Assembly: GCA_001899855.1 (NCBI GenBank)
Contig: MKWR01000002.1
Coordinates: 167,929-231,928, forward strand
DNA from: Lysobacterales bacterium 63-13
Lineage (GTDB): Bacteria > Pseudomonadota > Gammaproteobacteria > Xanthomonadales > Rhodanobacteraceae
Length of the DNA: 64,000 nucleotides
Direction of reading: 5' to 3'
Below, piece after piece: positions 53,367 through 63,870 of the stretch (position 1 is the first letter of the stretch; every line of letters starts with the position of its first letter). The translations under genes and the position numbers were made by a program. Under the pieces are notes generated by a model. The model did not search any database, was not told the DNA's origin, and was given only the letters and a program-made list of their open reading frames with translations.

Positions 53367-54434
53367 ATGCGCATCGGTATTCCTTCCGAGACCAAGACCC
53401 TTGAAGGGCGTGTTGCCCTCGTTCCAGCCGCCTGTGCGGATCTGGTCCTGCGTGGCCACGAGGTGTTCATCCAGTCGGGTGCCGGATTGAAGAGCAGCTT
53501 CAGCGACGAGGATTTCATCCGCAATGGCGTCAAGGTGGTTGCCGACGCCGACAAGCTCTACGAAGTCGCCGAGATGATCGTCAAGGTCAAGGAGCCGATT
53601 GCCGGTGACCTGTCGCGCCTGCGCAAGGACCACCTGCTGTTTTGCTACCTGCATCTGGCCGCCGAGCCTGCGCTGACCCGCAGCCTGCTCGATATCGGCC
53701 TGACCGGCATCGCCTTTGAATCCGTGCAGGAGATGGACGGTTCACTGCCGCTGCTGGCACCGATGTCGATCATTGCCGGGCGCATCGCCGTGCAGGTCGG
53801 CACGCATCTGCTGCACCAGCCGGCTGGCGGCAAGGGCAAGCTGCTCGGCGGCCTGCCGGGAACAGAGCGCGGCAAGGTTGTCGTCCTCGGCGCCGGTGCG
53901 GCCGGCGGCAATTCCGCGGCACTGGCCGCGGCCGGCGGTGCCAATGTGGTCGTGTTCGACAAGCGTCCCGATCGCCTGGCGCAGATGATGGCGCTGGGTT
54001 CCAACGTCACCGCGCTTTATCCGTACGAGGAATATGTCGCGCGAGAATTGCGCAATGCGGATCTCGTCGTCGGTGCCGTGCTGGTGCCGAGTGCGCGGGC
54101 ACCGCGCGTGGTCACCGCGGCCATGGTCAAGGACATGGAGCCGGGCAGCGTGCTCGCCGACATCTCCATCGACCAGGGCGGCTGCTTTGAAACCTCGAAG
54201 CCGACCACGTGGAAGGAGCCGACTTATGTCGTCGATGGCGTCACCCATTTTGCCGTGACCAACATGCCCGGTGCCGTGCCGCAAACCTCCTCGCAGGCCA
54301 TCTCGGCGGCGATCCTGCCGTACGTGCAACGCCTGGCCAGTGGCCCGGCCTGGCGCGACCATGCGCCGCTCAAGGGCGGCATCAATGTCGATGGGGGCAA
54401 GGTTGTTCATCCAGCGCTTGAAGGCGTGGTTTGA
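53367..54434 (+). CDS. ald: Alanine dehydrogenase
   Basis: 355-residue NAD-dependent enzyme for L-alanine to pyruvate plus ammonia. MRIGIPSETKTLEGRVALVP, the substrate-site KVKEPIAGDL, the Rossmann motif VVLGAGAAGGNSAALAAAGG and the C-terminal NMPGAVPQTSSQA are standard. CTGGAG lies seven bases before ATG 53367. A TATAAT (53100-53105) in the divergent space toward trxB lacks a -35. It lies upstream of ftsK, the slot often occupied by lrp. Confidence 0.95.
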   Translation: MRIGIPSETKTLEGRVALVPAACADLVLRGHEVFIQSGAGLKSSFSDEDFIRNGVKVVADADKLYEVAEMIVKVKEPIAGDLSRLRKDHLLFCYLHLAAEPALTRSLLDIGLTGIAFESVQEMDGSLPLLAPMSIIAGRIAVQVGTHLLHQPAGGKGKLLGGLPGTERGKVVVLGAGAAGGNSAALAAAGGANVVVFDKRPDRLAQMMALGSNVTALYPYEEYVARELRNADLVVGAVLVPSARAPRVVTAAMVKDMEPGSVLADISIDQGGCFETSKPTTWKEPTYVVDGVTHFAVTNMPGAVPQTSSQAISAAILPYVQRLASGPAWRDHAPLKGGINVDGGKVVHPALEGVV

Positions 54435-54479
54435 GCAAAAACAATCGCTTGCCACGATAATTTAAGGTAAGTTCTGCGC

Positions 54480-56801
54480 GTGGCGCGAGAATCCAAAACC
54501 CCGAAACCCACCCCACTCAACGACAAGCTGCAACGCCGCTTGCGCGAGGTGGGTTTCATGGTGTTGCTGCCGATCGCGATTTATCTGCTGATCTGCCTGT
54601 GGACCTACGATCCCGCCGACTGGGGTTGGTCACATGCCGGCGGGCAGGAGCAGACGGTCAATTTCGGCGGCAAGATTGGGGCGTATCTCGCTGATTTCCT
54701 GTTTTATTTCTTCGGCGCGCTGGCTTATGCGTTCCCCCTGCTGTTGTTGCTCGTCGGCGGCCTGGTGGCACGGGGCGGCGAACGCAGCGAGGGTTCGCCG
54801 ATCGAGCCGGCCTTGCGCCTGATCGGCGGCCTGGCTTTTTTCATTGCCGGATCAGGGCTTGCCCATCTGCATTTCCATGGTCCGAGCGCCTTGCCGGCAC
54901 AGGCGGGCGGCGTCCTCGGTGCCTTGATCGGCAGTTCGCTGATGAAGGGTTTTGGCTTTCTTGGCGCAACCCTGTTCCTGCTGGCCTTGTTGCTGATCGC
55001 GATCACCCTGGTCACCGGCCTGTCCTGGTTCAAGTTGATGGATGCGATCGGACGCGGCCTGCTGGCGGCCTTTGCCTGGGCGCGCGACCGTTCGCGGCGT
55101 GCCGAGGACTGGAGCGCGGCACGCCAGGCCCGTGTCGAGCGCGAAGTCGTGCGCAAGGTGGATACGGTCAAGCAGTCCCGCCGCGAGCCGCTGAAGATCG
55201 AACCGACCCTGGCGCCGATCGGCAAGAGCGAGCGGGCCAAGCGCGAGACGCAGATCCCGCTCTTCGTCGGTTCGTCGACTGAAGGCGAGGTGCCGCCGCT
55301 GGCCTTGCTCGATGAGCCCAAGCAGCGTGTTGCCGGTTATTCGCAGGAGACCCTCGATGCGCTGTCGCGCCAGGTCGAGTTCAAGCTCAAGGATTTCCGC
55401 ATCGATGCGCAGGTGGTCAGCGCCCATCCTGGGCCGGTCATCACGCGCTTCGAGATGCAGCCGGCACCCGGCATCAAGGGCAGCCAGATCTCCAGCCTCG
55501 ACAAGGACATCGCCCGCGGCCTGTCGGTGATCAGCGTGCGCGTGGTCGACGTGATCCCGGGCAAATCGGTGATCGGCCTGGAGATTCCCAACGTCAATCG
55601 CGAGATCGTCTACCTTTCGGAAATCCTGCGCTCGGAGAAGTACGACCAGTTGAAGTCGCCGCTGGCGCTGGCCCTGGGCAAGGACATTGGCGGCGCGCCG
55701 ATCGTCGTCGATCTGGCCAAGATGCCGCATCTGCTGGTCGCCGGCACGACCGGTTCGGGCAAGTCGGTGGCGCTCAACGCGATGGTGCTGAGCCTGCTGT
55801 ACAAGGCCAATGCGACCGACGTGCGCATGATCATGATCGATCCGAAGATGCTCGAACTGTCGGTCTACGAAGGCATCCCGCACCTGCTTGCGCCGGTCGT
55901 CACCGACATGAAGGAGGCCGCCAACGCATTGCGCTGGTGCGTCGCCGAAATGGAGCGCCGCTACAAGCTGATGGCCGCAGTTGGCGTGCGCAACCTGGCC
56001 GGCTTCAACAAGAAGGTCAGGGACGAGGAGGCGCGGGGCCAGCCACTGCTCGATCCGTTGTTCCGCCCGGATGCCTCGCAGCCATCGATGAAGGCCGAGC
56101 CGCTCAAGCCCTTGCCCTATATTGTCGTCATCATCGACGAGTTCGCCGACATGATGATGATCGTCGGCAAGAAGGTCGAGGAACTCATTGCCCGCCTGGC
56201 GCAGAAGGCGCGTGCGGCCGGCGTGCACCTGATCCTCGCCACGCAACGGCCATCGGTGGATGTCATCACCGGCCTGATCAAGGCCAATATCCCGACCCGC
56301 ATCGCCTTCCAGGTATCCAGCAAGATCGATTCGCGCACGATCCTCGACCAGTCCGGTGCCGAGACCCTGCTCGGCCACGGCGACATGCTCTATCTGCCGC
56401 CAGGTACGGCGACTCCGGAGCGTGTCCACGGCGCCTTTGTCGATGACCACGAGGTGCACAAGGTCGTCGAGTGGCTGCGTGCCCAGGGCAAGCCCGACTA
56501 CATCAACGGCGTGCTCGAGGAGACCCAGACCATGGCCGATGGCAAGATCATCGGCGAGACCGGCTTGCCGCAGGATGCGGCAGATGCTGAAGGCGGCGAG
56601 GATGCCGTGTTGTACGACAAGGCCGTGCGCATTGTCACTGAAACCCGGCGCGCCTCGATTTCTGGCGTGCAGCGGCACCTGCGCATCGGCTACAACCGTG
56701 CCGCGCGCCTGATTGAGCAGATGGAGCGTGACGGCGTGGTCAGCGGTCCCGAGCACAACGGCAACCGCACGGTGATCGCGCCGCCGCCACCGCGCGATTG
56801 A
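54480..56801 (+). CDS. ftsK: DNA translocase FtsK
   Basis: 773-residue septal DNA pump that directs dif recombination and chromosome clearance. Four to five N-terminal membrane helices (residues ~20-190), a short charged linker, and the RecA-like motor follow in order: [20 protein letters not shown] (Walker A), [10 protein letters not shown] (Walker B) and [13 protein letters not shown]. The C-terminal gamma winged helix ([19 protein letters not shown]) would read KOPS. The linker is far shorter than in E. coli, as in many genera. GTG start. A GATAAT -10-like box at 54457 precedes it. Confidence 0.96.
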   Translation: MARESKTPKPTPLNDKLQRRLREVGFMVLLPIAIYLLICLWTYDPADWGWSHAGGQEQTVNFGGKIGAYLADFLFYFFGALAYAFPLLLLLVGGLVARGGERSEGSPIEPALRLIGGLAFFIAGSGLAHLHFHGPSALPAQAGGVLGALIGSSLMKGFGFLGATLFLLALLLIAITLVTGLSWFKLMDAIGRGLLAAFAWARDRSRRAEDWSAARQARVEREVVRKVDTVKQSRREPLKIEPTLAPIGKSERAKRETQIPLFVGSSTEGEVPPLALLDEPKQRVAGYSQETLDALSRQVEFKLKDFRIDAQVVSAHPGPVITRFEMQPAPGIKGSQISSLDKDIARGLSVISVRVVDVIPGKSVIGLEIPNVNREIVYLSEILRSEKYDQLKSPLALALGKDIGGAPIVVDLAKMPHLLVAGTTGSGKSVALNAMVLSLLYKANATDVRMIMIDPKMLELSVYEGIPHLLAPVVTDMKEAANALRWCVAEMERRYKLMAAVGVRNLAGFNKKVRDEEARGQPLLDPLFRPDASQPSMKAEPLKPLPYIVVIIDEFADMMMIVGKKVEELIARLAQKARAAGVHLILATQRPSVDVITGLIKANIPTRIAFQVSSKIDSRTILDQSGAETLLGHGDMLYLPPGTATPERVHGAFVDDHEVHKVVEWLRAQGKPDYINGVLEETQTMADGKIIGETGLPQDAADAEGGEDAVLYDKAVRIVTETRRASISGVQRHLRIGYNRAARLIEQMERDGVVSGPEHNGNRTVIAPPPPRD

Positions 56802-56895
56802 GCGCTTCCGGCCAGCCCCGCTTCAGCGTCGGGGTGCGATTCTGTCGCGCTGCCGCCGCTGGCCATTCTTGATCCGACTTGAGGAATACCGATCG

Positions 56896-57546
56896 ATGTT
56901 GCGTGCCCTTGTCTGCCTGTCGATGCTGCTTGCCATCCCCGTCCACGCCGCCGACACGGCGCGCGCGCGCCTCGAGGCGTTCTCCGGCCGCATCCACACG
57001 GTCAGCGCCCATTTCGAGCAGTCGGTGCTTGGCGCCAAGGGCAATCGCGGCGAACCGTCCTCGGGAACTTTGGCGCTGAAGACCCCGCGCCAGTTCCGCT
57101 GGCACACCACCGAGCCCTTTGAACAACTGATCATCGCCGACGGCAACCGCGTATGGATCTACGATCCGGATCTCGAACAGGTCAGCGTGCGCGGGCAGGG
57201 CGCGGAGGAGGCACACAGCCCGTTGTCGGTGCTCACCGACCTGTCCAGGCTCGATCACGAGTTCACGGCCAGCGAAGGCGGCGAGCGCGAAGGCCTGCTC
57301 TGGCTGAAGCTGGTTTCCAAGGCCAGTGAGCCGGAGTTCTCCATTGCCGAACTGGGTTTCGACACGGACAGCCTGGTGCGGATGCGATTCGAGGACACGC
57401 TCGGCAACACCACCGAAATCCGCTTCTCCGATTGGCAGGGCAATCCGAAGTTGCCGGCCGACACGTTTTCGTTCACGCCGCCCGCAGGCGTCGATGTGGT
57501 GGGCGATCCGGGCGAAGATGCCGAGATCTTTCCGATCAAGGATTGA
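56896..57546 (+). CDS. lolA: Outer-membrane lipoprotein carrier protein LolA
   Basis: 216-residue periplasmic chaperone that carries lipoproteins from LolCDE to LolB. A signal peptide MLRALVCLSMLLAIPVHA is cleaved before ADTARARLEAF. FRWHTTEPFEQLIIADGNRVW and IYDPDLEQVSVR form the hydrophobic cavity strands typical of LolA. GAGGAAT precedes ATG 56896. The ftsK-lolA-rarA-serS neighbourhood is conserved, but here it is interrupted by the MerR pair. Confidence 0.95.
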   Translation: MLRALVCLSMLLAIPVHAADTARARLEAFSGRIHTVSAHFEQSVLGAKGNRGEPSSGTLALKTPRQFRWHTTEPFEQLIIADGNRVWIYDPDLEQVSVRGQGAEEAHSPLSVLTDLSRLDHEFTASEGGEREGLLWLKLVSKASEPEFSIAELGFDTDSLVRMRFEDTLGNTTEIRFSDWQGNPKLPADTFSFTPPAGVDVVGDPGEDAEIFPIKD

Positions 57547-57595
57547 GCTGCGGTTTCTCTGGCTGACTGCCGGCTGAACAGCGCATTGAATATTC

Positions 57596-57627
57596 TTGAC
57601 TCTGGACCAGAGTCCAGGCTGCATGCT
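57596..57627 (+). promoter_or_regulatory. MerR-type promoter/operator with perfect palindrome
   Basis: TTGACT (57596-57601) and CATGCT (57622-57627) are 20 bp apart, the elongated spacing typical of MerR-controlled promoters. A perfect 17-bp palindrome GACTCTGG-A-CCAGAGTC (57598-57614) overlaps the -35 and spacer. It is 69 nt upstream of the MerR gene, which it probably autoregulates together with the downstream membrane gene. Confidence 0.7.
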
Positions 57628-57695
57628 GCTCCCCTCGGATCTTGAGGGCGGCAGCAGCCGGCCGGATCCGCTTCTCAGCAGATTCGGAGACAGCC

Positions 57696-58103
57696 ATGTC
57701 CAGCCTTGCAATCGGCCAGCTCGCCAGCGCCGCCGGCGTCGGCATCGACACGATTCGCTATTACGAACGCAGTGGCCTGCTCAGGCCGGCAACACGATCG
57801 GCATCGGGCTACCGGAAGTACGGCGACAGCGAGCTTGATCGCCTGAATTTCATTCGCCGCGCACAACACCTCGGGTTCAGCCTGAGCGAAATCGGCGAGC
57901 TGCTCAACATCAGCAGTCGCGGCGATATCGCCGCCATGTACCAGGCGGCCAAGGTTCGCCTCGATGACATCGACAAGCGCATTGCCGAACTTCATCGCGT
58001 GCGCGATGCGCTGAGCAAGCTCATGTCGGTATGCCCGCGCGAAGGATCCGACGACAACTGCCCCATCCTGCGCGCCCTGCTCAACAAGGAGGCTTCCCTG
58101 TGA
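57696..58103 (+). CDS. MerR-family regulator (CueR/HmrR-like, probable metal sensor)
   Basis: 135-residue regulator. The N-terminal winged helix (SLAIGQLASAAGVGIDTIRYY), ERSGLLRPATRSASGYRKY and a dimerisation helix are clear. The C-terminus carries a Cys pair, VCPREGSDDNCPIL, eight residues apart, like the metal-binding loop of CueR/HmrR (seven apart). The region equivalent to Ser77 is Ala-rich rather than Cys, which favours monovalent ions (Cu/Ag). CGGAGA precedes ATG 57696. No copper pump lies nearby; the target is presumably the membrane gene that overlaps its stop. Confidence 0.87.
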   Translation: MSSLAIGQLASAAGVGIDTIRYYERSGLLRPATRSASGYRKYGDSELDRLNFIRRAQHLGFSLSEIGELLNISSRGDIAAMYQAAKVRLDDIDKRIAELHRVRDALSKLMSVCPREGSDDNCPILRALLNKEASL

Positions 58104-58618
58104 AACATGCCAATATCGTGACGCTGCCCGACCGCGTCGAAGCGGATTCGCCGCGCTGTTGCATTGCCCAGGTGCGCACCCTGCTTGAGAAGGTTCGCTC
58201 CCGGCAGCCTGCCCGGCGGGCGGTGACTTGGGTCGACGAGCCGATGCGCATCGTTCGCGAGATCGACTTCGCCGAACCTTCGCCGCACGACTTCCATGTT
58301 GGAGAACTCGAGGCGTCCGTACTGGCCGGTTTCAGCCATGCGAGCGGTTCCGGCGCGAATGAAATCCGCCACGACGATCCGCGGGAGTTGGCCCGCGCAC
58401 GCCTGGTATTCGCGCTCACCTGGTTGGTGCCATTGGTGCTGGTGTCGGCAGTTCTGGTGTTCTCCGGCGCAGCGCTTGGCCAGGCGCTGGGTTCATTGTT
58501 GAGGTTTTCCGTGGTGATCATGGCGGTGCCGTTGGCGGGATCGCTGGTTGCTGTGCTGGTTCGCCGGTTGCAGCGAAAGCGCGCGGAGCTTTCCAGGGCC
58601 GCGTCGAAGCGCGACTGA
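58100..58618 (+). CDS. Uncharacterised two-helix membrane protein in the MerR operon
   Basis: 172-residue protein starting at GTG 58100, overlapping the MerR stop by four bases and preceded by a strong AAGGAGG. The N-terminal ~100 residues are soluble and contain an adjacent cysteine pair (SPRCCIAQVRTLLEK). Two transmembrane helices follow (VFALTWLVPLVLVSAVLVFS and SVVIMAVPLAGSLVAVLV), then a basic tail. No family is recognised. Tight coupling to a probable metal-sensing MerR suggests a role in metal or redox stress, which is inference. Confidence 0.75.
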   Translation: MKHANIVTLPDRVEADSPRCCIAQVRTLLEKVRSRQPARRAVTWVDEPMRIVREIDFAEPSPHDFHVGELEASVLAGFSHASGSGANEIRHDDPRELARARLVFALTWLVPLVLVSAVLVFSGAALGQALGSLLRFSVVIMAVPLAGSLVAVLVRRLQRKRAELSRAASKRD

Positions 58619-58738
58619 CGCAGGCAAGCAGGAATTCTCGCGAACGCCATGCAGCCATTCCCGAGATCCTTGTCGCGGATTTGATCCGGGTGGGTGGGTG
58701 CGCGCGGACCTCGCCATGCTTTTCCGTATCATGGCCGC

Positions 58739-60088
58739 ATGGCGCGCAAGAAAACTGCTACGACAACCCCGCTGTTTGCCGAGGCCGAAGGCCTCAAGCC
58801 ACTGGCCGAACGCATGCGTCCGCGCACGCTCGACGAAATTGTCGGCCAATCGCGCCTGCTCGATGCGGGCAAGCCGCTGCGCCGGGCCATCGAGAGCGGC
58901 AAGCTGCATTCGATGATCCTGTGGGGGCCGCCTGGCTGCGGCAAGACCACGCTGGCCTTGCTGCTGGCGCGGTATGCCGATGCCGATTTCAAGGCGATTT
59001 CGGCCGTGCTCTCGGGCTTGCCCGATGTGCGCGCCGCGCTGGCCGAGGCCGAAGTCAATTTCGCCCAGGGCCGGCGTACCGTGTTGTTTGTCGATGAGGT
59101 GCATCGCTTCAACAAGACCCAGCAGGATGCCTTCCTGCCGCATATCGAGCGCGGCATCATCATCATGGTCGGTGCGACCACCGAGAATCCGTCGTTTGAA
59201 CTCAATTCGGCCCTGCTTTCGCGCTGTCGCGTGCATGTGCTCGAATCCCTGACTGTCGAGCAGATCGTCGCAGCCTTGCAGCGCGCCCTGGTCGACCGCG
59301 AACGTGGGCTTGGCGAACAGCAACTGGCCGTCGCGGATGAGTCGTTGCGGCTGATTGCCCAGGCCGCCGACGGTGACGTGCGACGCGCCCTGACCTTGCT
59401 GGAGATTGCCGCCGAACTGGCCGATGACGGACGCATCGACGAGACCACGCTGACCCAGGTGCTGGCCGATCGCACGCGTCGCTTCGACAAGGGCGGCGAA
59501 CAGTTTTACGACCAGATCTCGGCCCTGCACAAGTCGGTGCGCTCGTCCGATCCGGATGCGGCGCTGTACTGGCTGACGCGCATGCTTGATGGCGGCGTCG
59601 ACCCCGCCTATCTGGCGCGGCGTCTGACGCGCATGGCGATCGAGGACATTGGCCTGGCCGATCCGCGCGCGCTGAGCCTTGCCCTGGAAGCCTGGAATAC
59701 CTGGGATCGCCTCGGCTCTCCGGAGGGCGAACTGGCTTTTGCCGAGCTGGCAATCTATCTGGCCATCGCCGCCAAGAGCAATGCCGCTTATGCCGCCTTC
59801 AATGCCGTGCGTGCCGAAGTGCGCGCCAATGGCACGCGCGAAGTGCCGATGCACCTGCGCAATGCACCGACCAGGCTGATGAAGGGCCTCGGCTACGGCC
59901 AGGGCTATCAATACGATCACGATGCCGAAGGCGGTGTCGCCCTCGACCAGCAATGCCTTCCGGATGGCCTGGTCGGCCAGGAGTTCTACGCGCCGGTTGA
60001 TCGTGGTCTCGAATTGAAGATAGGCGAAAAGCTCGCCGCCTTGCGCAACGCGAGGCGTCAGGCGCGAAAGGCGGAGAAGAAGTCGTGA
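58739..60088 (+). CDS. rarA: Replication-associated recombination protein RarA (MgsA)
   Basis: 449-residue AAA+ ATPase that acts at stalled forks. SILWGPPGCGKT-type Walker A (MILWGPPGCGKTTLALLL), VLFVDEVHRFNKTQQDAFLP and VGATTENPSFELNSALLSRC are family signatures. The C-terminal tetramerisation domain includes RMAIEDIGLADP and GREFYAP-like QEFYAPVDRG. Start MARKKTATT (58739) is used. Its stop overlaps the GTG start of dacB. Confidence 0.95.
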   Translation: MARKKTATTTPLFAEAEGLKPLAERMRPRTLDEIVGQSRLLDAGKPLRRAIESGKLHSMILWGPPGCGKTTLALLLARYADADFKAISAVLSGLPDVRAALAEAEVNFAQGRRTVLFVDEVHRFNKTQQDAFLPHIERGIIIMVGATTENPSFELNSALLSRCRVHVLESLTVEQIVAALQRALVDRERGLGEQQLAVADESLRLIAQAADGDVRRALTLLEIAAELADDGRIDETTLTQVLADRTRRFDKGGEQFYDQISALHKSVRSSDPDAALYWLTRMLDGGVDPAYLARRLTRMAIEDIGLADPRALSLALEAWNTWDRLGSPEGELAFAELAIYLAIAAKSNAAYAAFNAVRAEVRANGTREVPMHLRNAPTRLMKGLGYGQGYQYDHDAEGGVALDQQCLPDGLVGQEFYAPVDRGLELKIGEKLAALRNARRQARKAEKKS

Positions 60089-61641
60089 GGAAAGGATGCG
60101 TCCGACGCAGGGTCAGCCTGGCCGCGGCCTGCCTGATCCTTGCTTGCCTCGTCACCGCGACGGCTGCTGCGAAATCGCCGTCGAACGATGCACGCCTGGC
60201 CAGTCTGGCCGCGCGGATCGATGCGCATCTGGCCAAGCCGGCATTCGCCGATGCCACCTGGGGCGTGCAGGTCGTGTCGCTCGACAGCGGCAAGGTTCTC
60301 TACTCGCACAATGCCGACAAGTTGTTCGTGCCGGCCTCGACGGCCAAGCTCTACACGGCCGCGCTGGCACTCGATATCTTTGGCCCCGACTACCGCGTGC
60401 CAACCAGCCTGTTCGCGACCGCCAAGCCGGGCAGGGATGGCGAGTTGCGCGGCGATCTGATCCTCGTCGGCTACGGCGATCCGACGCTCGGCACCGACAA
60501 GCGCGTGTCCTGGGCCGATACCCTGGCCATCGCCCTGCGCAAGTCAGGCGTCAAGGCGGTGCGCGGCTCACTGCTCGGCGATGCGACCTGGTTTGCCGCA
60601 CCGTTGTACGGCAGTGGTTGGGAGGCGGCCGATCTGCAGAGCTGGTTTGGTGCGCCGGTGTCGGCACTCAGCGTCGATGAAAACATCGTGCGCGTCGAAG
60701 TTCGCCCGGCACCGCAAGCCGGCAACCTGGCGCGGATCGCCTTTGATTCGGCGGTTGCCGCACCGGAGGTCGACAACCAGCTGCGCACCTTGCGCGCCCC
60801 GGCACCGACCGACATCAGCCTCTATCGTGCGCCCGGTGAATCGGTACTGCACGCGTTTGGCAGCATCGCGACGAATGCCGGCACCCAATACTATCGGCTG
60901 GCCGCGCATGATCCGGCCCTGATTGCCGTCGAGCAGCTGCGCAGCGCACTTGAGCGCCAGGGCGTCAGCGTGCAGGGCAAGTCGCGCAGCCTGTACTGGC
61001 CGCGCCAGGACACAGCCCTGCATGACGACAAGATCCAGCGCATTGCCGATGTGTGGTCGCCACCGTTGGCGGAAATCGTCAGGCACGGCTTGAAGGTTTC
61101 GCAGAATCTCTACATGCAGAATCTGCTGCTGATGGTCGGCGCCAAGGCGGCGGCGGACGAACGCGAGGCGGGCGAGACGTCGCCGGCATTCCGCTCCAGT
61201 GAATCGCGTGGCATCCAGGCCCTGCGCAGCTATCTGCGCCGGATTGGCGTGCCATTGGACGGCGTGCTCATCGAGGACGGCCCGGGCCTGTCGCGACGCA
61301 ACCTGACGTCGCCGGCGTCCTTGGCCGGCTTGTTGCTCCGCGTCGGCGACAGCCCGGGGGCAAAGGCATTCCGCCTGGGTCTGCCGGAAGCAGGCGTGGA
61401 CGGTTCGCTGAGCGGACGCATGCGCAACAGTGCCGCGCAAGGCCGCATCTACGCGAAGACCGGCAGCATGGCCTTCACCTATGCGCTGGCCGGATACGCA
61501 ATGACCGCTGCCGACGAGCGGCTCGCCTTCGCCATCATGCTCAACAATTACCGCCGCCCGGTCGACGCCGGACGGCCGACCGCCGAACTCGATGCCATCG
61601 CCATCATGCTGGCCGAGCTGGACGAACGCAGCCAGCCCTGA
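60085..61641 (+). CDS. dacB: D-alanyl-D-alanine carboxypeptidase/endopeptidase (PBP4, DacB type)
   Basis: 518-residue peptidase family S13 enzyme that trims peptidoglycan. A signal peptide of about 28 residues ends at ATAAAK. The catalytic SxxK is Ser85-Lys88 in FVPASTAKLYTA. The second motif is in DGPGLSRRNLTSPASL and the third is AKTGSM. The three-domain insertion of PBP4 lies between motifs one and two. GTG overlaps the rarA stop, so it is in the rarA transcript. Confidence 0.93.
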   Translation: MRKGCVRRRVSLAAACLILACLVTATAAAKSPSNDARLASLAARIDAHLAKPAFADATWGVQVVSLDSGKVLYSHNADKLFVPASTAKLYTAALALDIFGPDYRVPTSLFATAKPGRDGELRGDLILVGYGDPTLGTDKRVSWADTLAIALRKSGVKAVRGSLLGDATWFAAPLYGSGWEAADLQSWFGAPVSALSVDENIVRVEVRPAPQAGNLARIAFDSAVAAPEVDNQLRTLRAPAPTDISLYRAPGESVLHAFGSIATNAGTQYYRLAAHDPALIAVEQLRSALERQGVSVQGKSRSLYWPRQDTALHDDKIQRIADVWSPPLAEIVRHGLKVSQNLYMQNLLLMVGAKAAADEREAGETSPAFRSSESRGIQALRSYLRRIGVPLDGVLIEDGPGLSRRNLTSPASLAGLLLRVGDSPGAKAFRLGLPEAGVDGSLSGRMRNSAAQGRIYAKTGSMAFTYALAGYAMTAADERLAFAIMLNNYRRPVDAGRPTAELDAIAIMLAELDERSQP

Positions 61642-61715
61642 GCCGTCCTGTCCCGCTTGCGGCAGGCGCGAAGCAGGCGTAGCGTCGCCCGTCCAATCCT
61701 GGGGAGGAGTCGCCG

Positions 61716-62288
61716 ATGCGCATCGTCATTGCCGCCATTTTCAGTGCACTCATGCTTTTCATCTGGGGCTTTGTCGCCCATACCGTCCTGCCCATCGGCG
61801 AGATGGGCGTCCAGGCACCAGCCAACGAGGAGGTGATCCTTGATTCGGTGAAGAGCGGCGCACCGAATCCCGGCATCTACGTGCTCCCCTATGTCAGTTC
61901 CGCGCAATGGAAGGACGAGGCGTTCATGAAAGCCTTTGCCGAAAAATCCAAGGCGCAGCCGTTTGTGTACATGGTCGTCAGCCCGCCGTATGGCGACCCG
62001 ATGCAGATGACTCCGCAATTGGTCAAGCAGTTTGGCAGCAATTTCCTCGGCAGCCTGATCGCCGCCTGGCTGCTGGTGGCGACGCGTTGGGGATTTGCCG
62101 CGCGCGTCCTTGGCGCCACCACCATGGGCGTATTCGTCTGGGTTGGCTCGGTAGTGCCGATGGCGGTCTGGTACCGGTTTCCGACCGATTTCATGATTGC
62201 CGGCCTGATCGAGCATGTCGTGGGCTGGCTGCTGGGCGGTATCGTCATCGCCTGGTGGCTTGGAAGGTCGCAGCCCCGTCGAATCTGA
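61716..62288 (+). CDS. Hypothetical membrane protein
   Basis: 190-residue protein. One N-terminal helix (MRIVIAAIFSALMLFIWGFV) is followed by an extracytoplasmic region of about 80 residues (KDEAFMKAFAEKSKAQPFVY) and three more helices at the C-terminus (LGSLIAAWLLVATRWGFAAR, then WVGSVVPMAVWYRF and LLGGIVIAWWLG). No known family is recognised with confidence; DUF-like proteins of similar layout occur in proteobacteria. GGGGAGG precedes the ATG. It lies between dacB and serS with short spacers. Confidence 0.8.
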   Translation: MRIVIAAIFSALMLFIWGFVAHTVLPIGEMGVQAPANEEVILDSVKSGAPNPGIYVLPYVSSAQWKDEAFMKAFAEKSKAQPFVYMVVSPPYGDPMQMTPQLVKQFGSNFLGSLIAAWLLVATRWGFAARVLGATTMGVFVWVGSVVPMAVWYRFPTDFMIAGLIEHVVGWLLGGIVIAWWLGRSQPRRI

Positions 62289-63704
<1,416 letters not shown>

Positions 63705-63761
63705 ATTTGCATTCTCGCGGCAGCATCCTGATCAGTCTTGCGGCCAGTCGCCGCGGTCGTC

Positions 63762-63790
63762 TTGGGCGGAGCCAGCGATTGCGCTAAACT
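63762..63790 (+). promoter_or_regulatory. Promoter of the tRNA-Ser gene
   Basis: TTGGGC (63762-63767), a 17-bp spacer and TAAACT (63785-63790) are followed by a GC-rich discriminator (CCGCGGCCCG) typical of stable RNA promoters. The predicted start point is about 70 nt before the tRNA. Confidence 0.65.
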
Positions 63791-63870
63791 CCGCGGCCCG
63801 TTTGCATGCCGACGCAGATGTTTTCCTGCGTGGTGGCTTGCACAGCAAGCCGTGACGGTGAGGACAATAT

